DNA from: Cyanobacteria bacterium REEB67
GTDB lineage: Bacteria > Cyanobacteriota > Vampirovibrionia > Obscuribacterales > Obscuribacteraceae
DNA: 64,000 bases
NCBI GenBank assembly: GCA_018971775.1
Contig: JAGXAB010000016.1
Coordinates: 1 to 64,000, forward strand
Reading direction: 5' to 3'
The notes below the pieces were generated by a model. The model was not told where the DNA came from, did not search any database, and saw nothing but the letters and a program-made list of their open reading frames with translations. This document shows, piece by piece, positions 32,818-43,181 of the stretch; position 1 is the first letter of the stretch, and each line of letters starts with the position of its first letter. Made by a program: the position numbers and the translations under genes.

Positions 32818-33681
32818 ATGCTTATAGAGTCGGAGAGAGCTCGACGCATGCGTCGAACGGAGTTGAAACTTTTTTTGCGTGCCTGTCGTGAGAGATTGAC
32901 ACCAGGTGATTTTGGTTTTCCGGCTGATAATCGCAGGCGCACGGCCGGTCTTCGTCGTGACGAAGTGGCCAGTCTCGCCAATATTGGATTAACCACCTAC
33001 GTTTTTCTCGAACAGGGGCGCGATATAAATGTCTCCGCACCGGTCCTCGAAAGTATTGCTTCAGCTTTGCGTTTGTCTGAGGAGGAGCGCGATTATCTTT
33101 TTCTCCTTGCGTCGGACGATCCTAAGGCTTTGCCTGCTCCCGAGTATGCTTTACCCGTCGCGCTTGAAGTGATGCTTGCCGATATGAAAACCTGTCCGGC
33201 TTTCGTTCTCAATCATCATTTTGAAATAATTGGTGTCAATCCTGCTGCTACCCTCGTTTGGGGCTGTCGACATAATCCTGAAGCACTAGAAAATCCGCTG
33301 CTGCAGATGTTTATCGATCCGGAGCGAAAAGTGTTTTATAAAAACTGGGAGGAAATCGCTCGGCACGAAGCTGGCTATATCCGCGGTCATTTTGCTAAGC
33401 ACATGCGCGATGCGAAGCTTGCGGGGATGATTGATGAGCTCCTTGCCGTGAGCGCAGATTTTTCCAAATTTTGGGCGCAGAATAAGATATTTCAGGCCTC
33501 AGGTCTGGAAACATCGGTAGAGATAAATCACCCTACGCTCGGCCTCTTGCGTGGTCACTATGTACTGTTGAGTCCTTTCGGCAAAACTAATACGACAATT
33601 TGCATCCTCGCGCCTGATCCTGATACTGATACCGGCGAGAAAATTTTTGAAGCACTTCGGGCCTCAAACGCGAATATGTAA
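32818..33681 (+). CDS. XRE-type transcriptional regulator with MmyB-like ligand-binding domain
   Basis: 287 residues. N-terminal helix-turn-helix (about 10-90): LRACRERLTPGDFGF, RRTAGLRRDEVASLANIGLT, TYVFLEQGRDINVSAPVLES, IASALRLSEEERDYLFLLA, the exact layout of the MmyB subfamily. C-terminal about 110-275 is the PAS-like MmyB ligand-binding domain (CPAFVLNHHFEIIGVNPAAT, FIDPERKVFYKNWEEIARH), thought to sense fatty-acid-like ligands. Regulators of this family commonly control neighbouring genes; here the divergent neighbour is a small secreted protein. Start ATG 32818; ATG 32848 would also keep the HTH. Confidence 0.9.
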   Translation: MLIESERARRMRRTELKLFLRACRERLTPGDFGFPADNRRRTAGLRRDEVASLANIGLTTYVFLEQGRDINVSAPVLESIASALRLSEEERDYLFLLASDDPKALPAPEYALPVALEVMLADMKTCPAFVLNHHFEIIGVNPAATLVWGCRHNPEALENPLLQMFIDPERKVFYKNWEEIARHEAGYIRGHFAKHMRDAKLAGMIDELLAVSADFSKFWAQNKIFQASGLETSVEINHPTLGLLRGHYVLLSPFGKTNTTICILAPDPDTDTGEKIFEALRASNANM

Positions 33682-33692
33682 ATCGCTTTTCT

Positions 33693-35303
33693 CTAACCCC
33701 CCGAATTCGCTGCACTATTTACCGAATTCCAGAACTGTTGTACGGCCGGAGCGGTGTTTGGATCGGCGAGTACATTATTGTAGAAGCTGCCGGTTTGTGG
33801 GTCGGTACCGTCAACCCAGACCAGACCCCCGATTGGTTCGCCGGTAACCGATGAGGTTTGGGCGCCGATATTGAATGAATTCTGATTGTAGCCAACTTCT
33901 TCTGCTATTACCGGCATGCCTGCTGCCTGGATCGCTTCGATACCTTGATTGGTGTACGAGCTGCCGGTGTCATAGTTGTGTACAGCTCCGATTACATTAC
34001 CATTGCCGGCCGCTTCCAGCGCGGCGACGTTGTTGTACAGGAAGCTCTGGCTTTGATAGTTGCCATCATAAGCGCCCTGTCCCCATTCCGAATCATCGAC
34101 GGCTATAACCGGCTTGGCGTTTGGATTTACGCTTTGAGCGCCTTGAACAACTGCTTGCTCAAGTGCGACTGTATTGGCGAGCAGAGTAGGATTGGTCGCG
34201 TCGCCCGATGCACCTTGCTCGTTCATGACGTTAAACATAACGTTTGGATTGTTGCCCCATTCTTGTGCTGCTGTATAGAGCGCGTTTGTCGCCTGAGGCA
34301 TTTCCGAGCTGGGCAAAATTCCTCCAGTCTGTCCATAAATCGCCGTGTCTGAGTTGAGTGAGAGGTCTACTTTGAGACCGGCATTGAGAGCTGCCTGTAT
34401 CTCCTGATTAAAGGCGTTATTCGGCCCTCCTGTTAAATCTGAGGCCTGGCCCATGATCCGTATTGTATTGGCTCCCTCGGCGGCGATAGTGCCCATCGAG
34501 CCTGTCAATTCGTTGTGTTCGGTCGAAGTTGTGTCGTTGATGCCAACTGCGACAAAGGGCTTACCATTCATCATCAGTTGGCTGCCTTGCACTGAAAATC
34601 CCGTGGTGTCAGCGGTGGTGGCAGGAGGAGTAGTCGATTCGGGTGGTGCGGTTGCCGGACCGCCGCCGGGCGGCGGAGGAGCTTCGTTGCTCGCACTGAG
34701 ACTGCCGTCAGTGGGGCTGTCCGTGGGTTGACTGCGGCCCGTATCGGAATTGTTTGTAGTGCCCGGCGTTTGTTGAACAGCAGTATTGTCGCCCGCTGCA
34801 TTGCCACTGGCCGGGTTTGCGGTGTTGACTCCGAGGAGCTGCGCCACCTCTTCCTTCACCTTGTTGATTTCAGTCTGAAGGTAGGCGATCTGTGTTTGCA
34901 GTTGCTGCCTGGAGTGATCGCCGCCAGCCTGATTTGTAGTCCTGTCTGTTCCGACCCGAGCGGCTGCGCCCTTGTCTGCTCCTGCCTCAGTTGCTTCACC
35001 TGTGTCGCTTCCCGGTTGAGCGGGAGCGGTTTGTCCTGAATATTTGTCGGCGCCATGATGACGGCCTCTTCCGTCGTGACCGTGGTCTTGATGCTGATTC
35101 CGGTCGTGCGATCCATACGGATTACTAAAAATCATCTGGCCATCCGCGGATACGGCCTGGCTTTTACCGTCCTGTGAATTGTTGAATACGCCTTGCACTT
35201 CTGAGGGATTTGCCATATTGACGATCGGGCCAGATGACTGATCGCTGCCCAACTGCTGCTGAATCTTGTCCGTAGGGTTCTGGTTAGACTCTAGGTTACT
35301 CAT
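33693..35303 (-). CDS. Glycoside hydrolase (GH5-like) with long disordered N-terminal region
   Basis: 536 residues. Residues 1-230 are low complexity (His/Gly, Gln/Thr, PPPPGGGP) with one short coiled coil (QLQTQIAYLQTEINKVKEEV). The catalytic part, about 235-530, starts FSVQGSQLMMNGKPFVAVGI and shows the GH5 clan-A features: NVMFNVMNEQGA with the acid/base Glu after Asn, IGAVHNYDT, and MPVIAEEVGYN with the nucleophile Glu. Such enzymes cleave beta-1,4 glucans or mannans. Length of the core is slightly short for GH5. There is no Sec signal peptide, so export would need another route. Convergent with the MmyB regulator (11 bp apart). Confidence 0.75.
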   Translation of the reverse strand: MSNLESNQNPTDKIQQQLGSDQSSGPIVNMANPSEVQGVFNNSQDGKSQAVSADGQMIFSNPYGSHDRNQHQDHGHDGRGRHHGADKYSGQTAPAQPGSDTGEATEAGADKGAAARVGTDRTTNQAGGDHSRQQLQTQIAYLQTEINKVKEEVAQLLGVNTANPASGNAAGDNTAVQQTPGTTNNSDTGRSQPTDSPTDGSLSASNEAPPPPGGGPATAPPESTTPPATTADTTGFSVQGSQLMMNGKPFVAVGINDTTSTEHNELTGSMGTIAAEGANTIRIMGQASDLTGGPNNAFNQEIQAALNAGLKVDLSLNSDTAIYGQTGGILPSSEMPQATNALYTAAQEWGNNPNVMFNVMNEQGASGDATNPTLLANTVALEQAVVQGAQSVNPNAKPVIAVDDSEWGQGAYDGNYQSQSFLYNNVAALEAAGNGNVIGAVHNYDTGSSYTNQGIEAIQAAGMPVIAEEVGYNQNSFNIGAQTSSVTGEPIGGLVWVDGTDPQTGSFYNNVLADPNTAPAVQQFWNSVNSAANSGG

Positions 35304-35588
35304 TTGCGTACTCCGGGGTGTTCAATCTGGAAGGAATTGGAAGCAAACATGAAGAATTGCCGACTTGGACTGGTGCGGCAGGCTGGTCTTTGAATTTGTC
35401 TGGTAAGGCGATAGTTGGCGGTCTGTATACGAGTGTCCGATTTACCGGCTTTCGCTGCGACCGGCGTGTGTCTATTGGTGAATATACGATTTTGATGTGA
35501 CACCAATCTGACATTTTTTGCTGAGCGGCAGAGCTTTAGGGGATTGAGTCGGCGCAACGACGGGAGCGCAAAATGGTAGACTTTCCTC

Positions 35589-38500
35589 ATGTCATTTGCA
35601 GTTTCCGAGCGAAAAATCGTCCCTTACCGACCGACAATCAATCGGAAGTTGCTCGCTCTTGCTCTGTTTCCGGTTGTCCTGGGCAGTACCTTTCTTATTC
35701 TTTTGAATTATCTCTGGTATTCTTCCAATGAACTCAATTTAAGCGATCAGCATCGCAATGAGCTTGCTATCGCCTTGAGCAATTCCTTTGGCGAGCTGAG
35801 TGGTTATTGCTATACGGTCATGGATTCGGCCTTTCGCTGTCTTCCATCATCTGCGCAACGTGCTGGAGTACAGCGCCGACAAACGGAAAAAGAACTCGCT
35901 CACCTGGAGCATATCGTCTGTTTTCGGGGGCCCTTTTTCGCCAGCGAGAAAGAGATCCAGCGCGCATTTGTGGAAACCTTTAAACTAGTGGACAGAGCTG
36001 CTGTCGAGCTCCCGGCGGCTGTTGTTTCCAGCAATATGCAAAGGGTGGCTACTTCCTGTAAATTGATGCGCAGCGCCGTAATTCTCAGTGACAAGTTGTT
36101 GACGATAGATCAGAAAAATCTTGCTGATTCGCTCGCTCGCAGGAAACAGCAGGACCTTTTACAGGAGCGGCTCGAGCTTCTCGTCTGGGGCACATTTATC
36201 TGCGGCAGTGCATTCGCTGCTTTCCTCTTTATGGATTTTGCCAAGTCGATCGTCCGTCGTCTGAATATTCTCAAAGAAAATGCCAGCAGTTTGGCCAGCT
36301 TGGAAACACCTCGTATTGCCATAAATGGGCGAGATGAAGTCGCCTATCTGGATGCGACATTCAGGGCCGTATCGGACGAACTGCAGGAGGCTCGTGAGGA
36401 ACAGCACGCCGTTGTGCAAATGATTGCCCATGATATGCGTTCTCCGATCATGGCAGCTCAAATTTCGATTTCGACTTTTGAGGAGTTCTTTGTCGATGCT
36501 CTTCCTGCCCCGGCATTGGGCTGGTGCAAGCAAGTGACCGCTTCTTCTGATCAAGTGCTCAACTTCGTCAATGATCTTTTAACCATCGAGGCTCTAGATG
36601 CTGGAACGGTAAATTTGGCGCTATCGAACGTATCATTACGCCAGCTGGTGCAGATTTCCACTCTCGCTCTTGCACCGGCAATTAGCGTCAAGACGCTGTC
36701 TGTGAGAAACAATTGCGGCGATGGCAGCGCATGGGCCGATAAAAATCGACTTAATCAGGTGATTACCATATTTCTGGCCAATGCCGTAGCGATGGCACCA
36801 ACCGGTAGTCAAATAATTGTCTCGTCAGATTCTCATGGGGAGTTTGAAACTCTATCTTTTCACGATCAGGGCGACGAATTATCTGAGCTGCAGGCCAAAT
36901 ATGTGTTTGAACGCTTTGGCACTGTAGATGGTGACAGCGATGATTCTACTTCCGGGCTTGGATTGTACATCGCGCGTAGGCTTGTCGAAAAGCATGGCGG
37001 TGCTGTTGCTGTCCTTCCTTCCGCTGGAGCTGGTCGCATTTTTCAGTTTTCTTTGCCCAGGTCGGAATCTGCTTCGATCTCTGACGGTCGTAAAGTCCCA
37101 ATATCAGCTGTTTCGGACCAGCTCGATGAAGACGACGCAAAGAGTGCGGTCGGTCCAACTCGATTGAGAAGGCTGCAGGACGGTATGGGCGGTAAGGTGC
37201 TTCTCTTGATCTTGCTGCCGATCGTCGCCCAGGCTGTTTTGCTTTTTTGGCTCGATGGTCAGATCCTGCAGTCGCGAAAGTTGGCTATTCTGGAGCGTAA
37301 ACAGGCTGATCTCGTCACCTCGGTGGATCAGTTGTGGTTGCGTTTGTTCCGGGCTAATGCTAACTCGGTTCTTTTTTCCGATACTCAATTGCCTGAATAC
37401 GGTCAGCGCACTGCTTCCGATATTCGCGCTCTAAAGATGATTGTCGATCAGCTCAATCCCGCCGCTGGTAATACTGGCATAGATGCTGCTCTGTGGAATG
37501 ATACAAGACAATTTATCGATAAGGAAACGACCCGAATCGAAGATCGCATTGCCAACTGGCATCTGGATCACGATACCAACTTAGCGCACCTGCCTGATTT
37601 TATACCGGCTGCAGTGGAGCTTAATACGCGAATGACGGCAGTCAGTGCAGCGGTTTGTCATAGCTTGTCGGCTCTCAGTGGACAAAACGAGGAAGCTCGC
37701 AAGCAAGTGCAAAATCTCATTCTTTTGGCCATCGCTTCCAATTTTATTTTATCCACCCTGCAGTGGTGGATCCTGCGGCGCGATATTTCAACGAGAATGG
37801 CATTATTGATGGCCAACGCTGAAAAACTGCCCCTGCGAAGACGGCTTGGAGCGGTGATGGGAGGTTCCGATGAAATCGCTTCGCTCGACGAGATGCTGCA
37901 CCAGGCGGCTGAGGAGCTGCGTCGGTCGGATGCTCGCCGGCAGGCTGTCATGGCTCTGGTCGAACGCAATATCAATAGTCCGCTTGAGACGATTGCTTTG
38001 AATATATCGGAGCTCGAATCTGCTGCGAAAGGCGCTGCTTCTCTAGCTGCCGATGCGCGCGAAAATCTGACCGCCGCCAGGCGTAATATAGGTAGAGTGC
38101 ATTTGCTGGCAGGCAATTTGTTCGTGGGTGATGACTACGCCGGATTGAAAAATGACCTGTGCTATTCTCATTGCGAAGTTGTCGGTGTGGTTGATGACGC
38201 CATCACTTCGGTGGCAAGTATTGCCGCGGAAAGCGGCATCAAGCTGGAAGCTGATTTGATGGCTGCCCAGGTCTTCATTGATAAGGAAAAAATTGTACAG
38301 GTGCTGGTCAATTTACTCGCCAATGCGATCAAGTTTTCACCGCCGCAGTCATCAATCTTGATCCGCGCTCAATCGGTCGACGGCATCCTGCGCATCATCG
38401 TCAAAGATTGCGGACCCGGCATGGACAGGGCCACAGTGGAACGAATATTCGATCGCTTTGTCAGCGCCGAAAATCAATCTCAAAAAGCATTTGGATTGGG

Positions 38501-38615
38501 CCTGGCCATTTGTAAGGCGATCGTTGAAGCTCACGGCGGAAGAATCGGCGTGCAGAGCACTCTGGGCTGCGGAAGCAGTTTTTGCATCGAGCTGCCGGTC
38601 ACTCGCCGCCCTTGA
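35589..38615 (+). CDS. Two sensor histidine kinases fused in one chain
   Basis: 1008 residues made of two full kinases. Module 1 (1 to about 515): TM (LLALALFPVVLGSTFLILLN), extracytoplasmic helix region, TM near 198-220, HAMP-like linker, HisKA with MIAHDMRSPIMA (His281), then HATPase_c with FLANAVAMAP, DQGDEL instead of DxGxG, and SGLGLYIARRLVEKHGG. Module 2 (about 530-1008): TM (VLLLILLPIVAQAVLLFWL), sensor region, TM near 715, HAMP-like linker, a HisKA-like helix with VERNINSPLETI in which Arg793 stands where His should be, and an intact HATPase_c (LLANAIKFSP, DCGPGM, FGLGLAICKAIVEAHGG). Thus one half keeps the phospho-acceptor, the other the better ATPase. The OmpR regulator 8 bp beyond, on the other strand, is the obvious partner. 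Confidence 0.92.
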   Translation: MSFAVSERKIVPYRPTINRKLLALALFPVVLGSTFLILLNYLWYSSNELNLSDQHRNELAIALSNSFGELSGYCYTVMDSAFRCLPSSAQRAGVQRRQTEKELAHLEHIVCFRGPFFASEKEIQRAFVETFKLVDRAAVELPAAVVSSNMQRVATSCKLMRSAVILSDKLLTIDQKNLADSLARRKQQDLLQERLELLVWGTFICGSAFAAFLFMDFAKSIVRRLNILKENASSLASLETPRIAINGRDEVAYLDATFRAVSDELQEAREEQHAVVQMIAHDMRSPIMAAQISISTFEEFFVDALPAPALGWCKQVTASSDQVLNFVNDLLTIEALDAGTVNLALSNVSLRQLVQISTLALAPAISVKTLSVRNNCGDGSAWADKNRLNQVITIFLANAVAMAPTGSQIIVSSDSHGEFETLSFHDQGDELSELQAKYVFERFGTVDGDSDDSTSGLGLYIARRLVEKHGGAVAVLPSAGAGRIFQFSLPRSESASISDGRKVPISAVSDQLDEDDAKSAVGPTRLRRLQDGMGGKVLLLILLPIVAQAVLLFWLDGQILQSRKLAILERKQADLVTSVDQLWLRLFRANANSVLFSDTQLPEYGQRTASDIRALKMIVDQLNPAAGNTGIDAALWNDTRQFIDKETTRIEDRIANWHLDHDTNLAHLPDFIPAAVELNTRMTAVSAAVCHSLSALSGQNEEARKQVQNLILLAIASNFILSTLQWWILRRDISTRMALLMANAEKLPLRRRLGAVMGGSDEIASLDEMLHQAAEELRRSDARRQAVMALVERNINSPLETIALNISELESAAKGAASLAADARENLTAARRNIGRVHLLAGNLFVGDDYAGLKNDLCYSHCEVVGVVDDAITSVASIAAESGIKLEADLMAAQVFIDKEKIVQVLVNLLANAIKFSPPQSSILIRAQSVDGILRIIVKDCGPGMDRATVERIFDRFVSAENQSQKAFGLGLAICKAIVEAHGGRIGVQSTLGCGSSFCIELPVTRRP

Positions 38616-38623
38616 GATCGCGG

Positions 38624-39307
38624 CTAGCTTTTGTCTTGCGTTTCGATTGTGTAGCCCGAACGCAATATCGTTTTGACCATATCTTCCTTGCCGACCTGAG
38701 CTAGTTTGTGGCGTAAGAGTTTCATCCAGGTGCGCACGCCTTCGGCGCTGCCTTCAGCGTCGGCCGGCCAGATCGCATCGAAAAGCTGCTGCGAGCTGTA
38801 GACGCGGTTTTTATGGCGCATCAAGTACTCGAGCAGAGCGCTCTCTTTTGCCCGCAGACGTATAGATTCTGCGCCGACGGTGACGATGCCTTTTTCCGGA
38901 TCGAGCGATAAACCATCTATTGCCAGATGGGCGGTGATGGCACCGGTGCGACGGCGCATCAGGGTCTTGATGCGGGCGTAGAGCTCGCGCACATTGAAAG
39001 GCTTGACCATATAATCATCAGCGCCGGCATCGAGTGCCTTTTCAAGGAAGTCGATTTCGCAGTTGCCGGTCAGGAAAATAATCGGTGTATGGCCGCCCTT
39101 GTGTCTGAATTTTCGGCAAACTTCTTCGCCTGTGATTTTTGGCAAATTGTAGTCCAGAACAATCAGGTCGTATTCGAAGCCGTCGAGCAACTGCTCCGCG
39201 TCTTCACCGTTGCCGCAGATTTCGAGCGTGATACCGTGATTGGAGAGATAGGATTTGAGTGTTTTTCCCAGTTCCAGATCGTCGTCTACCATCAGGAGTT
39301 TGGCCAT
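38624..39307 (-). CDS. OmpR/PhoB-family response regulator
   Basis: 227 residues. Receiver: DDD at 8-10, phospho-acceptor Asp in LIVLDYNLPKITG, Thr in IFLTGN, Lys in YMVKPFNV; winged-helix domain at about 125-222 with LRAKESALLEYLMRHKNRVY and GVRTWMKLLRHKL. Compared with the other OmpR regulators here the recognition helix differs (GSAEGVRTWMKLL). Its 3' end faces that of the fused kinase with an 8-bp gap, a tail-to-tail rather than operonic pair, so the two are expressed from separate promoters. Confidence 0.93.
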   Translation of the reverse strand: MAKLLMVDDDLELGKTLKSYLSNHGITLEICGNGEDAEQLLDGFEYDLIVLDYNLPKITGEEVCRKFRHKGGHTPIIFLTGNCEIDFLEKALDAGADDYMVKPFNVRELYARIKTLMRRRTGAITAHLAIDGLSLDPEKGIVTVGAESIRLRAKESALLEYLMRHKNRVYSSQQLFDAIWPADAEGSAEGVRTWMKLLRHKLAQVGKEDMVKTILRSGYTIETQDKS

Positions 39308-39644
39308 GGCTAAACCTTTTGATTACTTCTGCGCCATATTACCACTTTGGCAGGGGCGAGGCGATTTCGCATTTATTTAACGTATCTGCACTTATCTTGT
39401 TTTTGTAGGCGATGTCCCTTTCCTCCGGCGCCGCTTCGGTTGCTCCCACTCGCTAGAGCGTAGTACACACTGCTTGTCAGCCGAATTTTGCAAAGTCCGG
39501 CCTATCAATCATGGCCTGTACGAAAAAATCGCAGTAAATTCACCAACATATATTGAGATTAGAAATGAAAAGAAAGGAAGGTGGCCATGGCGCCTTCCTT
39601 TCTTCACTTGTTGTTGTTTAGCGGCTGTCCCAAGCCTTCCGCTT
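39308..39644. other. Intergenic region, 337 bp
   Basis: Lies between the 5' end of the regulator gene and the 3' end of katG. The katG terminator hairpin at 39572-39602 is the only structured element seen. The rest should hold the regulator promoter; I see no convincing gene, and short open frames here have no start signal or family pattern. Confidence 0.5.
39572..39602 (-). terminator. Rho-independent terminator after katG
   Basis: GAAAGGAAGG (39572-39581) pairs perfectly with CCTTCCTTTC (39593-39602) around an 11-nt loop that can itself pair (GCCATGGC). Read on the minus strand the stem is followed by TCTTTTCATTTC. It lies 42 bp past the katG stop. Confidence 0.75.
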
Positions 39645-42059
<2,415 letters not shown>

Positions 42060-42202
42060 TCAATACGGGATTCCTAGCTCGAAACCACTGATTATACGGC
42101 AACTTGAGCCTGTAAACCTGTGCATTATCGGTAATATTTTGGTACCGACTCGCTTGTTATCGCCCAAACCGGCCTGAGCTAACTTTTTCAATTGGCGGCA
42201 AA

Positions 42203-43096
42203 TTATTTAGTCGCAGTGTCGGTCAGAAATGTTTTCAAGCCTTCCGGATCGTCGGTAATGATCGTGTCGACATGCAAGTCTTTTGCGTGCTGCCAGTCTT
42301 CGAGCTTATTCACTGTCCAGGTGTTTACTTCAAGACCGCCGTCGTGGGCGACCTTCATCGAATCGGGACGGACGCAGTCAAAGTCGGGATTCCAGCATTG
42401 AGCACCGACTTTTTTTGCATAGCCGGGAAGATCGTGGATGATTGAATCACCGAGCAGTGCCAGTTTGTATTTCTTCGATTTACCTGCGATGCTGTGAATC
42501 ACTTCGTGATCGAACGAGCTAATCACGATACGCTCTGGATATGGGTATTTTTCAAGCATAGCGAGCAAATCGTCTTCAATGCCTGCATACAGGGTCGGAC
42601 AATTTTTGATTTCTACATTGATTGTCAATTTGCCGTTGACCAGATCCAGTACTTCTTTGAGCAGCGGGAGCTTTTCACCGGCAAATTGTTTGTCATACCA
42701 ACTACCGGCGTCGAGCTTCGACAGTTCATCCCAGGTCATGTCTTTGACGCGACCGGTACCGCCGGTAGTGCGATCGACCGTGTCGTCGTGGATGACGACC
42801 AGTTCGCCTGATTTGCATTTGTGGATGTCCAGCTCGATGCCGTCGACGCCGAGTTCAACGCTTTTTCTAAAAGCGGATAAAGTGTTTTCGGGAGCCCATC
42901 TACGCCCTCCCCTGTGCGCAAAATTGAGAGGTTTGGACTGGCCGGGCTGTGATGATGTGGACATAGCGCTCCTGCTTTCGCTTTTAGCCTGATTATCTAA
43001 TGCTTGATTGAATGTCCGAGCGGACAGAGGCGCGACGATAGCGCTCAGCGCCAATGTTGCCGCAAAACAAAAGGGCACCGCCCCTGGTATTTTCAA
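42203..43096 (-). CDS. Exported glycerophosphodiester phosphodiesterase
   Basis: 297 residues. Start TTG 43096 with AAAGGA upstream. Signal peptide with core FCFAATLALSAIVAPLSA. A GDPD TIM-barrel follows: NFAHRGGRRWAPENTLSAF with the His-Arg and Glu-Asn motif, VDGIELDIHKCKSGELVVIH with metal ligands Glu and Asp and the second catalytic His, DRTTGGTG, NVEIKN, and C-terminal VNTWTVNK and ITDDPEG. It hydrolyses deacylated phospholipids to glycerol-3-phosphate and an alcohol, feeding phosphate and carbon uptake. The size is close to the short UgpQ form but exported like GlpQ. It lies 179 bp downstream of, and in the same direction as, the katG start region reading toward it; independent promoters are likely. 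Confidence 0.93.
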   Translation of the reverse strand: MKIPGAVPFCFAATLALSAIVAPLSARTFNQALDNQAKSESRSAMSTSSQPGQSKPLNFAHRGGRRWAPENTLSAFRKSVELGVDGIELDIHKCKSGELVVIHDDTVDRTTGGTGRVKDMTWDELSKLDAGSWYDKQFAGEKLPLLKEVLDLVNGKLTINVEIKNCPTLYAGIEDDLLAMLEKYPYPERIVISSFDHEVIHSIAGKSKKYKLALLGDSIIHDLPGYAKKVGAQCWNPDFDCVRPDSMKVAHDGGLEVNTWTVNKLEDWQHAKDLHVDTIITDDPEGLKTFLTDTATK

Positions 43097-43181
43097 TTGT
43101 TCAATCCTTTCTGCTTAGTGCTGTTCAAAGCTGCTCAGCTGATGGCCGTTTTAAAGCGTTGCACCAGATTGCTCGGCGCTC

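Noticed and set aside
35318..35500. 60-codon plus-strand frame between the GH5-like gene and the fused kinase
   Set aside because: No ribosome site, no recognisable pattern, and it sits in a promoter-sized gap between divergent genes.
42124..42135. ATTATCGGTAAT as a PerR or Fur box upstream of katG
   Set aside because: A short palindrome about 100 bp from the start with too few matches to the consensus boxes; chance is likely.
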